Origin: Leishmania donovani
Taxonomy: Eukaryota; Euglenozoa; Kinetoplastea; Trypanosomatida; Trypanosomatidae
Length of the DNA stretch: 64,000 bases
Assembly (NCBI RefSeq): GCF_000227135.1
Contig: NC_018253.1
Location: 363,477 to 427,476 of the forward strand
Direction: 5' to 3'
Program-made: the position numbers and the translations under genes
Notes under the pieces: model-generated
What the model was told of the DNA's origin: nothing
Databases searched by the model: none
The model's input: the letters and a program-made list of their open reading frames with translations, nothing else
Shown: positions 47,512-57,899 of the stretch, piece after piece
Position numbering within the stretch: position 1 is the stretch's first letter
Layout: each line of letters opens with the position of its first letter

Positions 47512-49437
47512 ATGTCGTCTACCAACGCCATCGGCATCGACCTGGGCACGACGTACTCGTGCGTGGGCGTCTTCAAGAACGAGCAGGTGGACATTATTGC
47601 CAACGACCAGGGTAACCGCACGACACCGTCCTATGTGGCCTTCACCGAGACAGAGCGCCTGATCGGCGATGCCGCGAAGAACCAGGTGGCCATGAACCCG
47701 AGCAACACCGTGTTTGACGCGAAGCGCATGATCGGCCGCAAGTTCGACGATCCTGACCTTCAGTCGGACATGAAGCACTGGCCCTTCAAGGTGACCGTCA
47801 AGGACGGCAAGCCGGTCATCAGCGTCGAGTACCAGAACCAGTCCAAGACCTTTTTCCCAGAGGAGATCTCGGCTATGGTGCTGCAGAAGATGAAGGAGAC
47901 GGCGGAGGCCTACCTCGGCACGACCGTCAAGGACGCCGTCATCACCGTCCCGGCGTACTTCAACGACTCGCAGCGCCAGGCGACGAAGGACGCCGGCTCC
48001 ATCGCTGGCCTCAACGTGCTGCGCATCATCAACGAGCCCACCGCCGCCGCTATCGCGTACGGCATGGACCGCAAGGGAGACAAGGGAGAGAAGAACGTGC
48101 TCATCTTCGACCTTGGCGGCGGCACGTTCGATGTGACGCTGTTGACGATCGAGTCCGGCGTGTTCGAGGTGAAGGCGACCGCGGGCGACACGCACCTTGG
48201 GGGCGAGGACTTCGACAACCGCCTCGTCGACTACTTCGCCACTGAGCTCAAGATGCGCTGCGGCAAGGACTGCCGTGGCAACGCCCGCGCCACGCGCCGC
48301 CTGCGCACGGCGTGCGAGCGCGTGAAGCGCACGTTGTCCAGCTCCACGACAGCAAACATCGAGATTGACGCGCTGTACGAGGGCAGCGACTTCTTCTCGA
48401 AGATCACGCGCGCGCGCTTCGAGGAGATGTGCCGCGATCAGTTTGAGAAGTGCCTGGAGCCGGTGAAGAAGGTGCTGGCGGATGCGGATATGAAGCCGCA
48501 GGACGTGGACGACGTCGTCCTCGTCGGTGGATCGACCCGAATCCCAAAGATCCAGCAGATTGTCTCGCAGTTCTTCGGTGGCAAGGAGTTGAACCGCTCC
48601 ATCAACCCCGATGAGGCCGTTGCGTACGGTGCGGCGGTGCAGGCGCACATTCTCGCCGGCGGTCATTCCTCCAAGACGGACGGGCTGCTGCTGCTTGACG
48701 TGACGCCGCTCTCGCTCGGTGTGGAGACAGCCGGCGGTGTCATGTCCGTGCTCATCCCGCGCAACTCGACGATGCCGGTGCAAAAGACGCAGACGTACTC
48801 GAACAACGCCGATAATCAGCGTAACGTGGTGATCAAGGTGTACGAAGGCGAGCGTCCGCTGGTCTCGCAGTGCCAGTGCCTCGGCACCTTCACGCTGACC
48901 GACATCCCGCCCATGCCGCGCGGCAAGGCGCGCATCAACGTCACCTTCGACGTGAACACGGACGGCATCCTCATCGTGAGCGCCGTCGAAGAGTCGGGTG
49001 GTCGAAAGGAGGCCATCACGATCCAGAACGACACGGGCCGTCTGAGCAAGGAGCAGATCGAGAGCATGGTGCGGGAGGCCGAGAAGTTTGCTGAGGAGGA
49101 CAGGATGAACAGCGAGCGCGTCGAGGCGCGCAACACGCTGGAAAACTACACCTTCTCCATGCGCGCCACCCTGGACGACCCGGATGTGCAGAATGGAATC
49201 ACGCAGGGGGACCGCCAGAAGATCCAGGACGCCGTCAGCGCTGCCTCGAGCTGGCTTGAGAGAAACCGGGAGGCCACCAAGGAGGAGTACATGGAGCAGA
49301 CGAAGCTGATCGAGGGCATCGCGCACCCGATCTTGTCGGAGTTCTACAAAAAGCGTGTCATGGAGGCCCCACCAAGCGCTGGGTCTAAGGACGGTGCCCC
49401 CTCAGATGGGGTCCCCCACGCCGAAGACGTTGACTAA
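47512..49437 (+). CDS. HSP70.4: Cytosolic heat shock protein 70 paralogue (HSP70.4)
   Basis: ATP-dependent chaperone of 641 residues from ATG 47512. The nine upstream codons begin at a GTG after the splice acceptor and are not counted. All HSP70 signatures are present: AIGIDLGTTYSCVGVF at the N-terminus, IFDLGGGTFDVTLL, VLVGGSTRIPKIQ, the interdomain linker LLLLDVTPLSLG, and a substrate-binding beta domain with a helical lid. There is no signal or transit peptide and no KDEL-type tail, so it should be cytosolic. The C-terminus lacks the GGMP repeats of the abundant heat-inducible HSP70 and ends EDVD instead of EEVD. I recall this divergent single-copy cytosolic HSP70 as HSP70.4 (LmjF.26.1240 in L. 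major). The J-domain gene upstream is a potential co-chaperone, but adjacency in a kinetoplastid transcription unit carries little weight. Codons are strongly G/C-ending, consistent with good expression. Confidence 0.96.
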   Translation: MSSTNAIGIDLGTTYSCVGVFKNEQVDIIANDQGNRTTPSYVAFTETERLIGDAAKNQVAMNPSNTVFDAKRMIGRKFDDPDLQSDMKHWPFKVTVKDGKPVISVEYQNQSKTFFPEEISAMVLQKMKETAEAYLGTTVKDAVITVPAYFNDSQRQATKDAGSIAGLNVLRIINEPTAAAIAYGMDRKGDKGEKNVLIFDLGGGTFDVTLLTIESGVFEVKATAGDTHLGGEDFDNRLVDYFATELKMRCGKDCRGNARATRRLRTACERVKRTLSSSTTANIEIDALYEGSDFFSKITRARFEEMCRDQFEKCLEPVKKVLADADMKPQDVDDVVLVGGSTRIPKIQQIVSQFFGGKELNRSINPDEAVAYGAAVQAHILAGGHSSKTDGLLLLDVTPLSLGVETAGGVMSVLIPRNSTMPVQKTQTYSNNADNQRNVVIKVYEGERPLVSQCQCLGTFTLTDIPPMPRGKARINVTFDVNTDGILIVSAVEESGGRKEAITIQNDTGRLSKEQIESMVREAEKFAEEDRMNSERVEARNTLENYTFSMRATLDDPDVQNGITQGDRQKIQDAVSAASSWLERNREATKEEYMEQTKLIEGIAHPILSEFYKKRVMEAPPSAGSKDGAPSDGVPHAEDVD

Positions 49438-51912
49438 GGTGGCTAGATAGGACTGCGCACGGCTGGGCTGAATGGAGAGAGGGCAGAGAGCAGTAAATCG
49501 AGGAGAGGTTTGGGCTGGATCCATGTGTGCGTGTGAGAGAGCTCCGTCGGTGAGCGCCGCCCCCCCCCCCTCAACCTCTCTCCGTATGCATTCATGCGAC
49601 CTCTACCTCCTCCTCGCCCGATATCCCTTCCGCTCTCCCTCTCGCCTCTGCGCCTCCATCGCGGCGCACGCCCTCTTATTCTATTAAGGGTCGCCCTTCA
49701 CTCTCCGCACACCGAGAGAGAACCCACACACACACACAGGGGCATGGCGCCATGCCCGTGTGTGTGTATTCTGTCTCGGTGTGTGCGTGTTTTTTTTTCT
49801 CAGGTCCATGTTTTTACATGTTGTTGTTGTTTTTTGCTCGTCGCTGTTTTCTTTCTGTCGGTCTGTCCCACCCACCCCACCACCAAGACCACCACCTCTC
49901 CATACACGCAACGCGCATCATATTTCTTCGCGACTGTGCTGTGCGTGAAGTCATGGTACTCTGCGCGTCTGTCTGTTGTGCGTGTAACTCGGGAACGCAA
50001 ACGTCGTTTTAGTCGTTGCTGTCGCTTATCGTCCTTTTCTTTTTCACATCTCCGCCAACTGAGAGCAAGCGAAGATGGTGTGCAGGGTAAGCGAGAGCAG
50101 AGAGGGAAAACAGCGACGCAAGGAGAAGAAGTCATCGCAAAGCCGTCGAGCGATCTGCTTGTAGCCCTGGCGCTGGTGGAGGCCTGGAAAACGGCCACGG
50201 TGGTGGGGAGGGGGGAGGGCTCGAAAGGCCTGCATGTATGTAGGTGCCCTTGTGGTCTTCTTCTCATGGGAGAGGGGAGGGAGGGGAACTTCACCTTTCG
50301 CTGTTCGTGCCGCTCTGGCACCACCAACGGCATCATAAGTGCTCCTATAGAGAGAAACTGAGAGTAGTACTAGGAGGCGGATACGCGTGGAAAATAGAGA
50401 AAGGAGGCTGCGAAAAGAGAAAGATACAAGCGCAGGCACCACGAATACCGGCGCACGCGTCGGGTCAGAGTTGATACAGGGAACGATGCCGTCAACGACG
50501 GAGGGAAGAGCCGCTTGAGGGAGAAAGTGAGTCGGGTTCGTGGTTCCGTCTTCCTCACCCGCCCTCCCCCCTCACCTTCAACGATGTTCATTTTCGAAGA
50601 GCAACCTCAGGTGTGCCGCCTCTCTTGTAGCTGACGAGTGCGCCGATGCGCGCGTCTGGGCTCTGGCGTCCTATGCGAGCGTTGAGAGAGGATGAAAAAA
50701 GACAATTTTGCGCCCTCCCCCTTGATGCACGCACGCTCGGACGTCCCTTCGTTCCCGGGTGACCATGACAGCCCAGCTGTAGCCGATCTCCGGGCCATGC
50801 ATCGCAAAGTGATGAAAGGGGGTCATCCCCCACCCCTCTCACTGTCACTCCACTGTCCCACCTCTACCTGCTCCCTCTCGCTTTGCCCTTGCTTGCTGTT
50901 GTTGCTCCGGCTCTCCGCACGTGTATGTCGCTGCTCGCAACCACACGCGCCAACGCGTATCGGTACGACAATGACGTGGTTGGCTGCATTCTACGGCTCA
51001 CATCACCTCCACTCTCCCCTCACTGCCCCTTTCACATTGTCCTACCCTTCCCCAGTCTTATCCTTCCCAGGCTGTGCAAGCCCAACGGCCTACCTTCGCT
51101 TGCGTTTCGCCCCCCCCCCAACCCCATTCGGCCTTTACGTTCCATGCGCAAGCGCGGGGCCCACTCTGCATCGCATCGCTGCGTTTCTCGCTTCGCTTTG
51201 CGCTCCTTACGTCCCGCAGCACGGAAACGATTGCGGGCCCCGGCAAGACACACACATGCACAGAGAGAGAGATGCATGCATACACCCAAGGCTACTCCCC
51301 TCCGCCTGCCGCGCGCGTAAGCGCGCACTGCCCAGCACACCCTCGTGATAACCAACTGCTTCCTTACGAGAGAGTAGCAGAACAAAATGAGTTTCGTAGC
51401 AGACATACGGCAAGTATCCCTCACGCTAGGCGCGTCGGCTCTGTTCCGTTGTCTCCGTGTTCCGTCGGCTCTGCATCGGTGTTGGTGTCTGTGTGTCTCC
51501 TTCAACCCTCGGCCTTGGCTGCTTAAACGTGCGCCGTCACCAGCAAGTGCGTATGGTGCTGACATCTCGCTCTTCCTATACCTCTCTCTCTGCCGGCGTG
51601 CGTCCCTTTCTCTTTGCGGTCGATGTCTTCCCGATCACTCACCCCTCCCGGCACCCTTCCTCCCGCACCATCGCAGTCCAGTCTGGGAGTGCTTGCGCGT
51701 CACTGAGCACGGCTGCACCTCTCGCCCCCGCTTTGCTTGGAAGCTCCCCTCCGCTCATCTCTCTGTCCTCTTCTTCTTCGTGTTCCTTCTCGGGGGAGAG
51801 AGGGGGACAGGGGGGGTCATCGCCAAGAGCTTTTCAGCAGCGCCTCCATCACCTTTAGACACAGACACACAGAAACAACTGCAAGGACAGCTCTGCGCGC
51901 TAATCGAGAGCC
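49438..51912 (+). other. Intercoding region, 2.5 kb
   Basis: No supportable gene. It contains a C12 run at 49559-49570, T/G-rich stretches at 49790-49860, purine-rich sequence at 50040-50130 and 50370-50530, and pyrimidine-rich stretches at about 50825-51070 and 51580-51790. A C/T tract (about 51743-51790) followed by AGs (about 51799 and 51837) is the likely splice region for the next gene. The plus-strand ORFs of 218 and 200 codons (50692-51348, 51387-51989) are repetitive Ser/Leu/Pro/Arg-rich; the second runs into the next gene in another frame. Confidence 0.55.
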
Positions 51913-54015
51913 ATGCAGGTCTCTCTTCACAACACGGTGAAGACGTACAACCTCACGGCTGGCAAATCGCTGCCGGAGTGGCTCAGTGAGCGTCGCAAGA
52001 ACAAGCGGGCGTCGGCAGGGCAGGAGAACCGCGTGGAGCTGCTGCACGACCTCGAGTTCCCGCACTGCGCGCGCTGTATCTTCCGTTGCGCCAATGGAAC
52101 GCATCTCTTCGCCGCTGGCGACTACCCGTACCGCCTCAAGTGTTTCGACGTGAACGACCTTAGCATGAAGTTCAGTTTCAACGCGGACATGAACATTCTC
52201 TCTGGTGTGTGCCTCTCACCCGACTACCGCAAGTTTGCACTGCGCGGGGAAGGGCGGCAGATCACCATTCACCACACCTCTGCGATCGTAGACAGGGTTC
52301 GTGTGCCGCATCTCCAGCGCTCCCTCGCGTACAACCAGTTCCAGGCGGATCTCTTGTCTGCTGGCGTCTCGCCGGAGGTCTACCGCATCAACCTTGAAAC
52401 CGGCGCGTTTGTGGAGAGCTACCAGACGAGCAGCGCAGACGGCGTGAATCATGTGGAGGTGTTCGGACGGCACGGCCCGGTCAGTGGTGTAGTGTTGACA
52501 GCTGGATGCGACGGCGCGATCGAGGCCTGGGATAGTCGTGTCGGCGCGGCTGTGGCTCGCGTGCAGGTGGCCGGAAGCGGCAGCAGCTCCGGCATCGATG
52601 AGCCGTGCGAGGTTCGGCACATCGCCACGGAAGAAAGCGGTGGTCTCCTCTTCACCTGCGGCCTTGAGAGCGGCGAGGTACTGCTGTACGACGTCCGCCT
52701 GCAGAAGCCGCTGCTCGTGAAGGACCACATGAACAGTCTGCCCATTGTGAAGACATACTTCTTCCATGGCAAGAGCACCGCCACTGGCGAGGCCAGCTTC
52801 GTCCTCTCCGCCGACACCCGCTCGCTGAAGGTGTGGAACAAGCACGACGGCAGCAACTTCACGACAATCGACGCCCCGGCGGACATCACTGACTTCACCC
52901 TCTTCAAGAGTCAGCACAACATGGTGGCGCCGTACGAGAGCGACGACAGCGGTGTGGTCGCTCTCTGCTGCGACGTGCCGCGGGTGCAGGTGCACTTTAT
53001 CCCTCAACTCGGCGCAGCCCCGCGCTGGGCCTCCTTCCTGGAGGTGATGACGGAGGAGCTGGAAGAGAAGGAGACGACGACGGTGTACGACGACTTCACG
53101 TTCATTTCAAAGGACGAGATGAACGCGCTGGGCATCGCCGCCGAGGACCTTGCAGGTGGCAAGGTGCGTCCTGTCATGCACGGCGCCTTTATCGAGAACG
53201 GGCTGTACCGCGAGCTGCGCGCCGTAGTGGACCCCACAGCCTTCAACAACTATGTCGCCTCGAAGGCGAAGGAGCGGCATTCCAAGCGGTGGGCGGATCG
53301 CATCAGTCGCTTCCACCGAGCCAAGGAGAACGACGAGGACGCCGACGACGCGCAGGCTGGCGGTGATGCCGCAGCGGCAGCGCCGCGCAACTCGGCACTG
53401 GCGACCGCGAAGGCGGATCCGCGATTTGCGCGTGCCTTTGGCCGTAAAGCGGGCGGCGCTGCCTCCTCCTTCGCTCTTGACCGGCGCAATCCCGAGTATG
53501 CGAAATTGCTTCAGACGATCGACGAGCGGCGCGCCAAAGCCTCCGCACGTCGGGAGCGCTACGAGGCGGAGATGTTCTCCGTCGTCCCTGACGTTGGCGG
53601 GGAGGACGATGCAGAAAGCTATGAGGGCGGCGGTGATCGCGCAGCGCTCCGCGCTGTTCAGCGACAAATCGACAAGAACAGCGCCACGGCTGCTGCTGCA
53701 CAAATGGACGAGGACGAGGACGAGGACGCACGCCACCATCTGCGCGGAGTGCAGAGCAGTGGCCGAGCGAAGCGCCGCGCTCCGCCGCAGCAGAAGGCAG
53801 CCGTAAGTGCGAAGATGTCCGAGCGGGACTCTGCAAAGTCCGTCAAGGGCGGCGTCGGTTCAGTGGGGAAGCAGGTGACGATGTTCGAGGTTTCAGGGCA
53901 GAGCACCGACGTTTTCCTGCGCAACGACAAGCAGGTGCACGCCATTCGCAAGAAGTCCCGCGCTGAGAAGCTGACCCTTGGCGAGCGTCTGAAGCTGGCT
54001 GCCTCAGCGAGGTAG
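51913..54015 (+). CDS. NOL10: NOL10/Enp2-like nucleolar WD40 protein (small-subunit processome)
   Basis: Nucleolar protein required for 18S rRNA maturation in the small-subunit processome. The 700-residue product begins MQVSLHNTVKTYNLTAGKSL, then PEWLSERRKNKRA and VELLHDLEFPHCARCIF, as in NOL10/Enp2. A beta-propeller follows (about 60-350) with FAAGDYPYRLKCFDVNDLSM, GCDGAIEAWDSR and VLSADTRSLKVWNK. FTFISKDEMNALGI and MHGAFIENGLYRELRAVVDP belong to the post-propeller part. At about 501-535, ADPRFARAFGRKAGG and FALDRRNPEYAKLL match the NUC153 motif. The charged tail has Glu/Asp repeats and ends RAEKLTLGERLKLAASAR. Length agrees with the family (about 690-710). The start is the only ATG compatible with the conserved N-terminus. 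This is a housekeeping gene with no sign of truncation. Confidence 0.95.
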   Translation: MQVSLHNTVKTYNLTAGKSLPEWLSERRKNKRASAGQENRVELLHDLEFPHCARCIFRCANGTHLFAAGDYPYRLKCFDVNDLSMKFSFNADMNILSGVCLSPDYRKFALRGEGRQITIHHTSAIVDRVRVPHLQRSLAYNQFQADLLSAGVSPEVYRINLETGAFVESYQTSSADGVNHVEVFGRHGPVSGVVLTAGCDGAIEAWDSRVGAAVARVQVAGSGSSSGIDEPCEVRHIATEESGGLLFTCGLESGEVLLYDVRLQKPLLVKDHMNSLPIVKTYFFHGKSTATGEASFVLSADTRSLKVWNKHDGSNFTTIDAPADITDFTLFKSQHNMVAPYESDDSGVVALCCDVPRVQVHFIPQLGAAPRWASFLEVMTEELEEKETTTVYDDFTFISKDEMNALGIAAEDLAGGKVRPVMHGAFIENGLYRELRAVVDPTAFNNYVASKAKERHSKRWADRISRFHRAKENDEDADDAQAGGDAAAAAPRNSALATAKADPRFARAFGRKAGGAASSFALDRRNPEYAKLLQTIDERRAKASARRERYEAEMFSVVPDVGGEDDAESYEGGGDRAALRAVQRQIDKNSATAAAAQMDEDEDEDARHHLRGVQSSGRAKRRAPPQQKAAVSAKMSERDSAKSVKGGVGSVGKQVTMFEVSGQSTDVFLRNDKQVHAIRKKSRAEKLTLGERLKLAASAR

Positions 54016-55370
54016 TCTCCATTCGGAGGTTTCTGCTTGTGGGTGTGCTTTCAGGCATGCCTGTGTGGGGTAGAGGTGGTGTGCTGCAGGTGTGGCGCTA
54101 TGCCCTCTAGTGTTCGTTGGTGTTGCCTCCACTGCGTCTAACTAACCGATCGCTTAATCTGATGCATCACTGCCCATTCCTTTCCCTCTCTCGCTCGCTC
54201 TCTTCGTGCGCCGTCATGGCAGGTGAGGTCTGGAGGACGAGGAGACGGACAATGAGTAACGAGTGTCGACGGATGCAGTTTTTATTGTGTACGCGTGCAC
54301 TTCACTCTCTCTCTCTCTGTGGGTCGGCGCGTGCGTGTAATCGCTAAGCTCTATCGACGCGAGCAAAACCCCCCACAGAACACGGGATGAGAGAGGAACG
54401 CATTCCGGGAGCCTTCGCGCTTTTTCTTTCTTGTTCTCCCGTGCTTTAAAATTGCGGAAAGTCCGCCAGGGCAGGCTGACCCTCCTCCCAAAGACGACGA
54501 CTGTATCTCCCCCGCATGCGCTGAAGGTCATCTTCAGCTTCTACCAGACATGGGTGCGGTGAGAAGATGGTCGAACCCACGCACAACCGGTGATGAACCT
54601 GATGAGCGTATGTCTGTGGGGGGAGAGCGTGAGGGGATGTGTGCCAGCCGCTCTCGGCAAAGTTCCCCTTTCTTCCTCCCCCCTTTCTCCTTCAACTGAG
54701 GCAAACATGGTGCCGCTGCTTGTGCACGCATGAGTAAGTCACTCGCTCTCTTTCTCTGTCGCCCTCTGACACTCTCTCTCATCTATTTCGTGGCCGCCTC
54801 CCCCCCCCCAATACGCACGCACGCGTATACGTCGGTTTCCCAGGAGCAAAGAGATAAACAGAAGCGCAGCACGGGAGCGTGTTTCACACGGCCTCAGGAA
54901 CGAAGCGCATTCCTTATCCACACCACTCCCCCTCCCCCTTCCCTCTTCTTCTGCCTGCTGCGAGCGAAGGCCGAACCAGCAAAGGGAAAAGCGAAATACG
55001 AGGCTGCCACACTCGCACGCTCGCAGCACCGGATACGGCGCCGACTCTCTCTCTATCGGCACACGTGCATGCACACACAGCTGCGCTTTCTCACTCGCTC
55101 TCTCCAACTCGGCCTTTAAGGACGAAAACAAAAGAAAAAAGAAGGTGCAGCAGCGCCTTTTCCCTCTCTGTGCATATCTTCACCCCTCCACCTACCCCCT
55201 CTCGACGCAGCACGGAATCCGAGACGCGTGCGCTGCTGCTGGTCAGCTACGTTATTTCTTCACTCGCCCGTTGAACATCTCATTCTGGGCCCCACGCCCC
55301 AGCCTATCCGTGCACGGCACGCACGAAGCCGGCACATACACGCGCACATCACCATCATCATACTCGCATA

Positions 55371-55478
55371 CACACACACACACATATATATATATACTCG
55401 CGATCGCAGAGTCCGACTTGAAGCCGCTGCTCTTGTGTGTCTGTGCGTGTATGTGTTTGTGTGTGTGTGTGTGTGTGT
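55371..55478. repeat. (CA)7(TA)6 ... (GT)10 potential hairpin
   Basis: (CA)7 at 55371-55384 and (TA)6 at 55385-55396 are followed 62 nt later by (GT)10 at 55459-55478. The arms are complementary: CA pairs with GU, and UA pairs with GU through A-U and G-U pairs. Transcripts could therefore form a stem of roughly 14-20 pairs. Confidence 0.7.
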
Positions 55479-56325
55479 TCGAGCTCAATACAAACAAATA
55501 GAGTTCTTTTACTTGTTGCCAACCCCCTCTTTGCCTTTGTTTTCGTTTACGCCTGTTGTCCGTGGGACGCTTCTTTAGTGTCTCCTGCTTTGCTCTGCTT
55601 CCTCCTCGCCGTCTCTCCTTCCCACGAAGCGTCGACGCGCACGCACGCACGCACTCACGGGTGTCGAATCGATCTCCCTCTCCCTCCCTTCCCTTTGAAC
55701 GCTTGCCTTTTTTTTTCGTTTCTTCTCTCGCCTCGACCTCTCTGCTGTGCGCGTGCGTGGCGTTTTTTTCGGTGTGTACTCCAGCTGTGCTGATCGTCTC
55801 TCTGTATGCTTTCTGCCTCCCTCTCCCTCCCTCTTTCAGTGTTTGCGTTCCTTCTTACTCGGCTCGAGTAGTCTCTCTCTCTCTCCCCCTCTTCCTCGTC
55901 CTCCTCCCACGCGCGCTCAGTTCGAGCCCTCCGCCACGTCTGCCGCACACCCGTGCCGTCGACAGTGACGCGTAACAAAACAAAGTTTCCCGCAGAGGAC
56001 GTCACAGCAAAACAAAAAAAAGAAGGCAAAGAAGAGAGACATAAACAATCACACCCAGCGGAAGCCGTCGGCACGTCGCCCCTCTTCTCCTGCGCCGACC
56101 TGCCGACCTGCCCTTCCACCTAGTCTACTGCTTCTCTGCGTACGTGTTGCGGGGAATCTTTTCCTTTCTCTCCTCCATTTGTTTGCTGCCGCCCGCACGC
56201 TGTTGCCGCCTACTGCTTTGAATCCCTTTTTCAGCTGTCTTCACCGTCGTGTGTGCGCGCCCCCTCCCCCTCCCCGAGCTGCCCCACCACCACCACTTCG
56301 CTCTCTTACGCTCACTCTCTCTCTG

Positions 56326-56366
56326 AATATATACACATATATATACACACACATATATATATATAG
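56326..56366. repeat. Interleaved (TA)n/(CA)n repeat
   Basis: Alternating TATATACACATATATATACACACACA and TATATATATATA blocks make a continuous purine-pyrimidine alternation of about 40 bp, within the pyrimidine-rich spacer. Confidence 0.85.
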
Positions 56367-57286
56367 CCTTTGCTTACTCTTACAAATTCCGCGTTGTCTT
56401 CGTTGTTCAGCTGCGCTTTTGTTTGCCATCGTCGCCGGTGTGTGTCTGTGTTTGGGTGTGGGGGGTGTGCCTGTCTTCCTCTCAATTGGCGTTGAGGCAG
56501 TTATTACTGGCTAACTTATGTTGCGCCGTGGCTGATTGAGTGCGTGGTTTTGTCTTCGAGTGCTGGGTGTACCCATAGAGGCCGACAGATCCCGTTGTTG
56601 CTGCTGCCGCTGCTGCTCCTCTCTTTCCTCCCTTTCCTTATTTGGTCCTTTCTTGTATAGGTTCCTCTGAGTATCACGGCGCGTACTAACTCGTTACAGG
56701 TATTCCGACTTGCTGCTGCTTCTCTTTCACTAGCGTTCTCGCTGTTTCTTTCTCTCCCGCCCCCTCTCTTAAGCATCAGTGTCGCAAGTGCGTTGATCTG
56801 CTTGCGTTTCATTCATCTTGTCCCCGTTCTCCTCTCTCTCCTTCCCTCTGCCTCTCCTCTCTGTCTCAGTCTCTTCACTTTTCTGTTTTTGTTTGTACTT
56901 TGCTCCTTTTCATTTTTATTTTGCGCGTTTTTTTCTTGGGCTTTCTCTGTACTGCTGCTGCTGCTTTTCGTGAAAGAATTTGTCTCCATCTGTGCTTCCA
57001 TCTCTCTTCCTCTCTCTCTGCTTGTGGACCTCCTTTTCTCCCCCTACTCCTTCTTCACCTCTCCCCCACCCCTTCTCCCCCTCATCATCATCCATCGAAG
57101 ACAAGGAAAAAAGACGGAAACGATTTCTGCTGGTTTTCCAACCACCCGCGATCATCCTCCCCTGCATTGATTGGTACATGCGTGGCCTGCGTGTATGTCG
57201 AAGCGCTATATGTACGTCAGCAAGGTGTTTCTTCTTTGTTTTCTTTAGCGTCCGTGTGAGCGCATAGTTCTCTGTATGACTTCCCG

Positions 57287-57328
57287 TATATATATATATT
57301 GTGCGTGTGTGTGTGTGTGTGTGTGTGT
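57287..57328. repeat. (TA)n-(GT)12 compound microsatellite
   Basis: About seven TA units (57287-57299), then TGTGC and twelve GT units (57305-57328). This is alternating purine-pyrimidine DNA, prone to Z-DNA or slippage. Confidence 0.88.
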
Positions 57329-57881
57329 CTGTTCATCTTGTTGTTGGCTTTCTTCTGCTTCGTCTTGTCGTTCCTTAGACACATACTCCCACCACCATCA
57401 CCCCTCACCCGCCCGCTGCCGTTCTTCATTACCCCCTTTCCCCACCCTCTCTGTCTTTTCTTTCCCTTTAACCTCGCACATCCCACCCCATCCCACTACC
57501 GCACTCTCGCATCCAACATTTTTTTTGTGTTCTGTTATCTTTAGTTGTTGTTTTCTTGAGATCGCCTCGCTTCGTTGATCAGTAGTATGCCTTCGTCGTC
57601 ATCGCGGCCACCGCCTTCCCTTTTCCCCCGCTCTCTTTCTTTCTCTGTCGTCTTGTTGTTGCTTGCCTTGCGCGCGCGTGTGTACGAAGGGAAGTGTGTC
57701 TGCTGTGTGCATACCTTCTCTGTTTTAGAGCCTCGCGTATTGTCTGAGCCGATCAAGGCCCCCTTGCCCCCTCTTCTGCCACACACATAAATACCTCCCT
57801 CCTTCTCCTCCTTTTCACTTTCTCTAAAGTACCTCTCCGTGCATCCGCCTTTGATACATCAATAAATATATACGCATACGC

Positions 57882-57899
57882 ATATATATATATATATAT
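57882..57899. repeat. (TA)9 repeat
   Basis: Nine AT units preceded by ATAAATATATACGCATACGC, the most A/T-rich spot of the spacer. Confidence 0.85.

Noticed and set aside
15..48000. Upstream in-frame extensions of several genes (e.g. 7096, 19033, 22803, 28516, 31327, 37145, 47485)
   Set aside because: Several begin at GTG or other non-ATG codons, and all read like UTR; splice-acceptor AGs for several lie inside the extension, so the ATG after the acceptor was preferred.
47434..49326. 630-codon minus-strand ORF opposite HSP70
   Set aside because: Long antisense ORFs are a known by-product of the codon bias of HSP70 genes in GC-rich genomes. The protein is Leu/Val/Arg/His-rich with no recognisable fold, and all other genes run on the + strand.
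50692..51348. 218-codon + strand ORF between HSP70 and NOL10
   Set aside because: Ser/Leu/Pro/Cys-rich translation of a pyrimidine-rich spacer, with overlapping ORFs of equal quality in other frames.
54565..54590. Box B-like GGTTCGAC on the minus strand, considered as a tRNA
   Set aside because: The consensus breaks after the first seven bases and no box A or cloverleaf could be found at the right distance.
56793..57170. 125-codon hydrophobic + strand ORF in the long spacer, resembling a membrane protein
   Set aside because: Its Leu/Phe/Ser richness is the direct translation of T/C-rich DNA; neighbouring frames give similar sequences, and no conserved motif is present.
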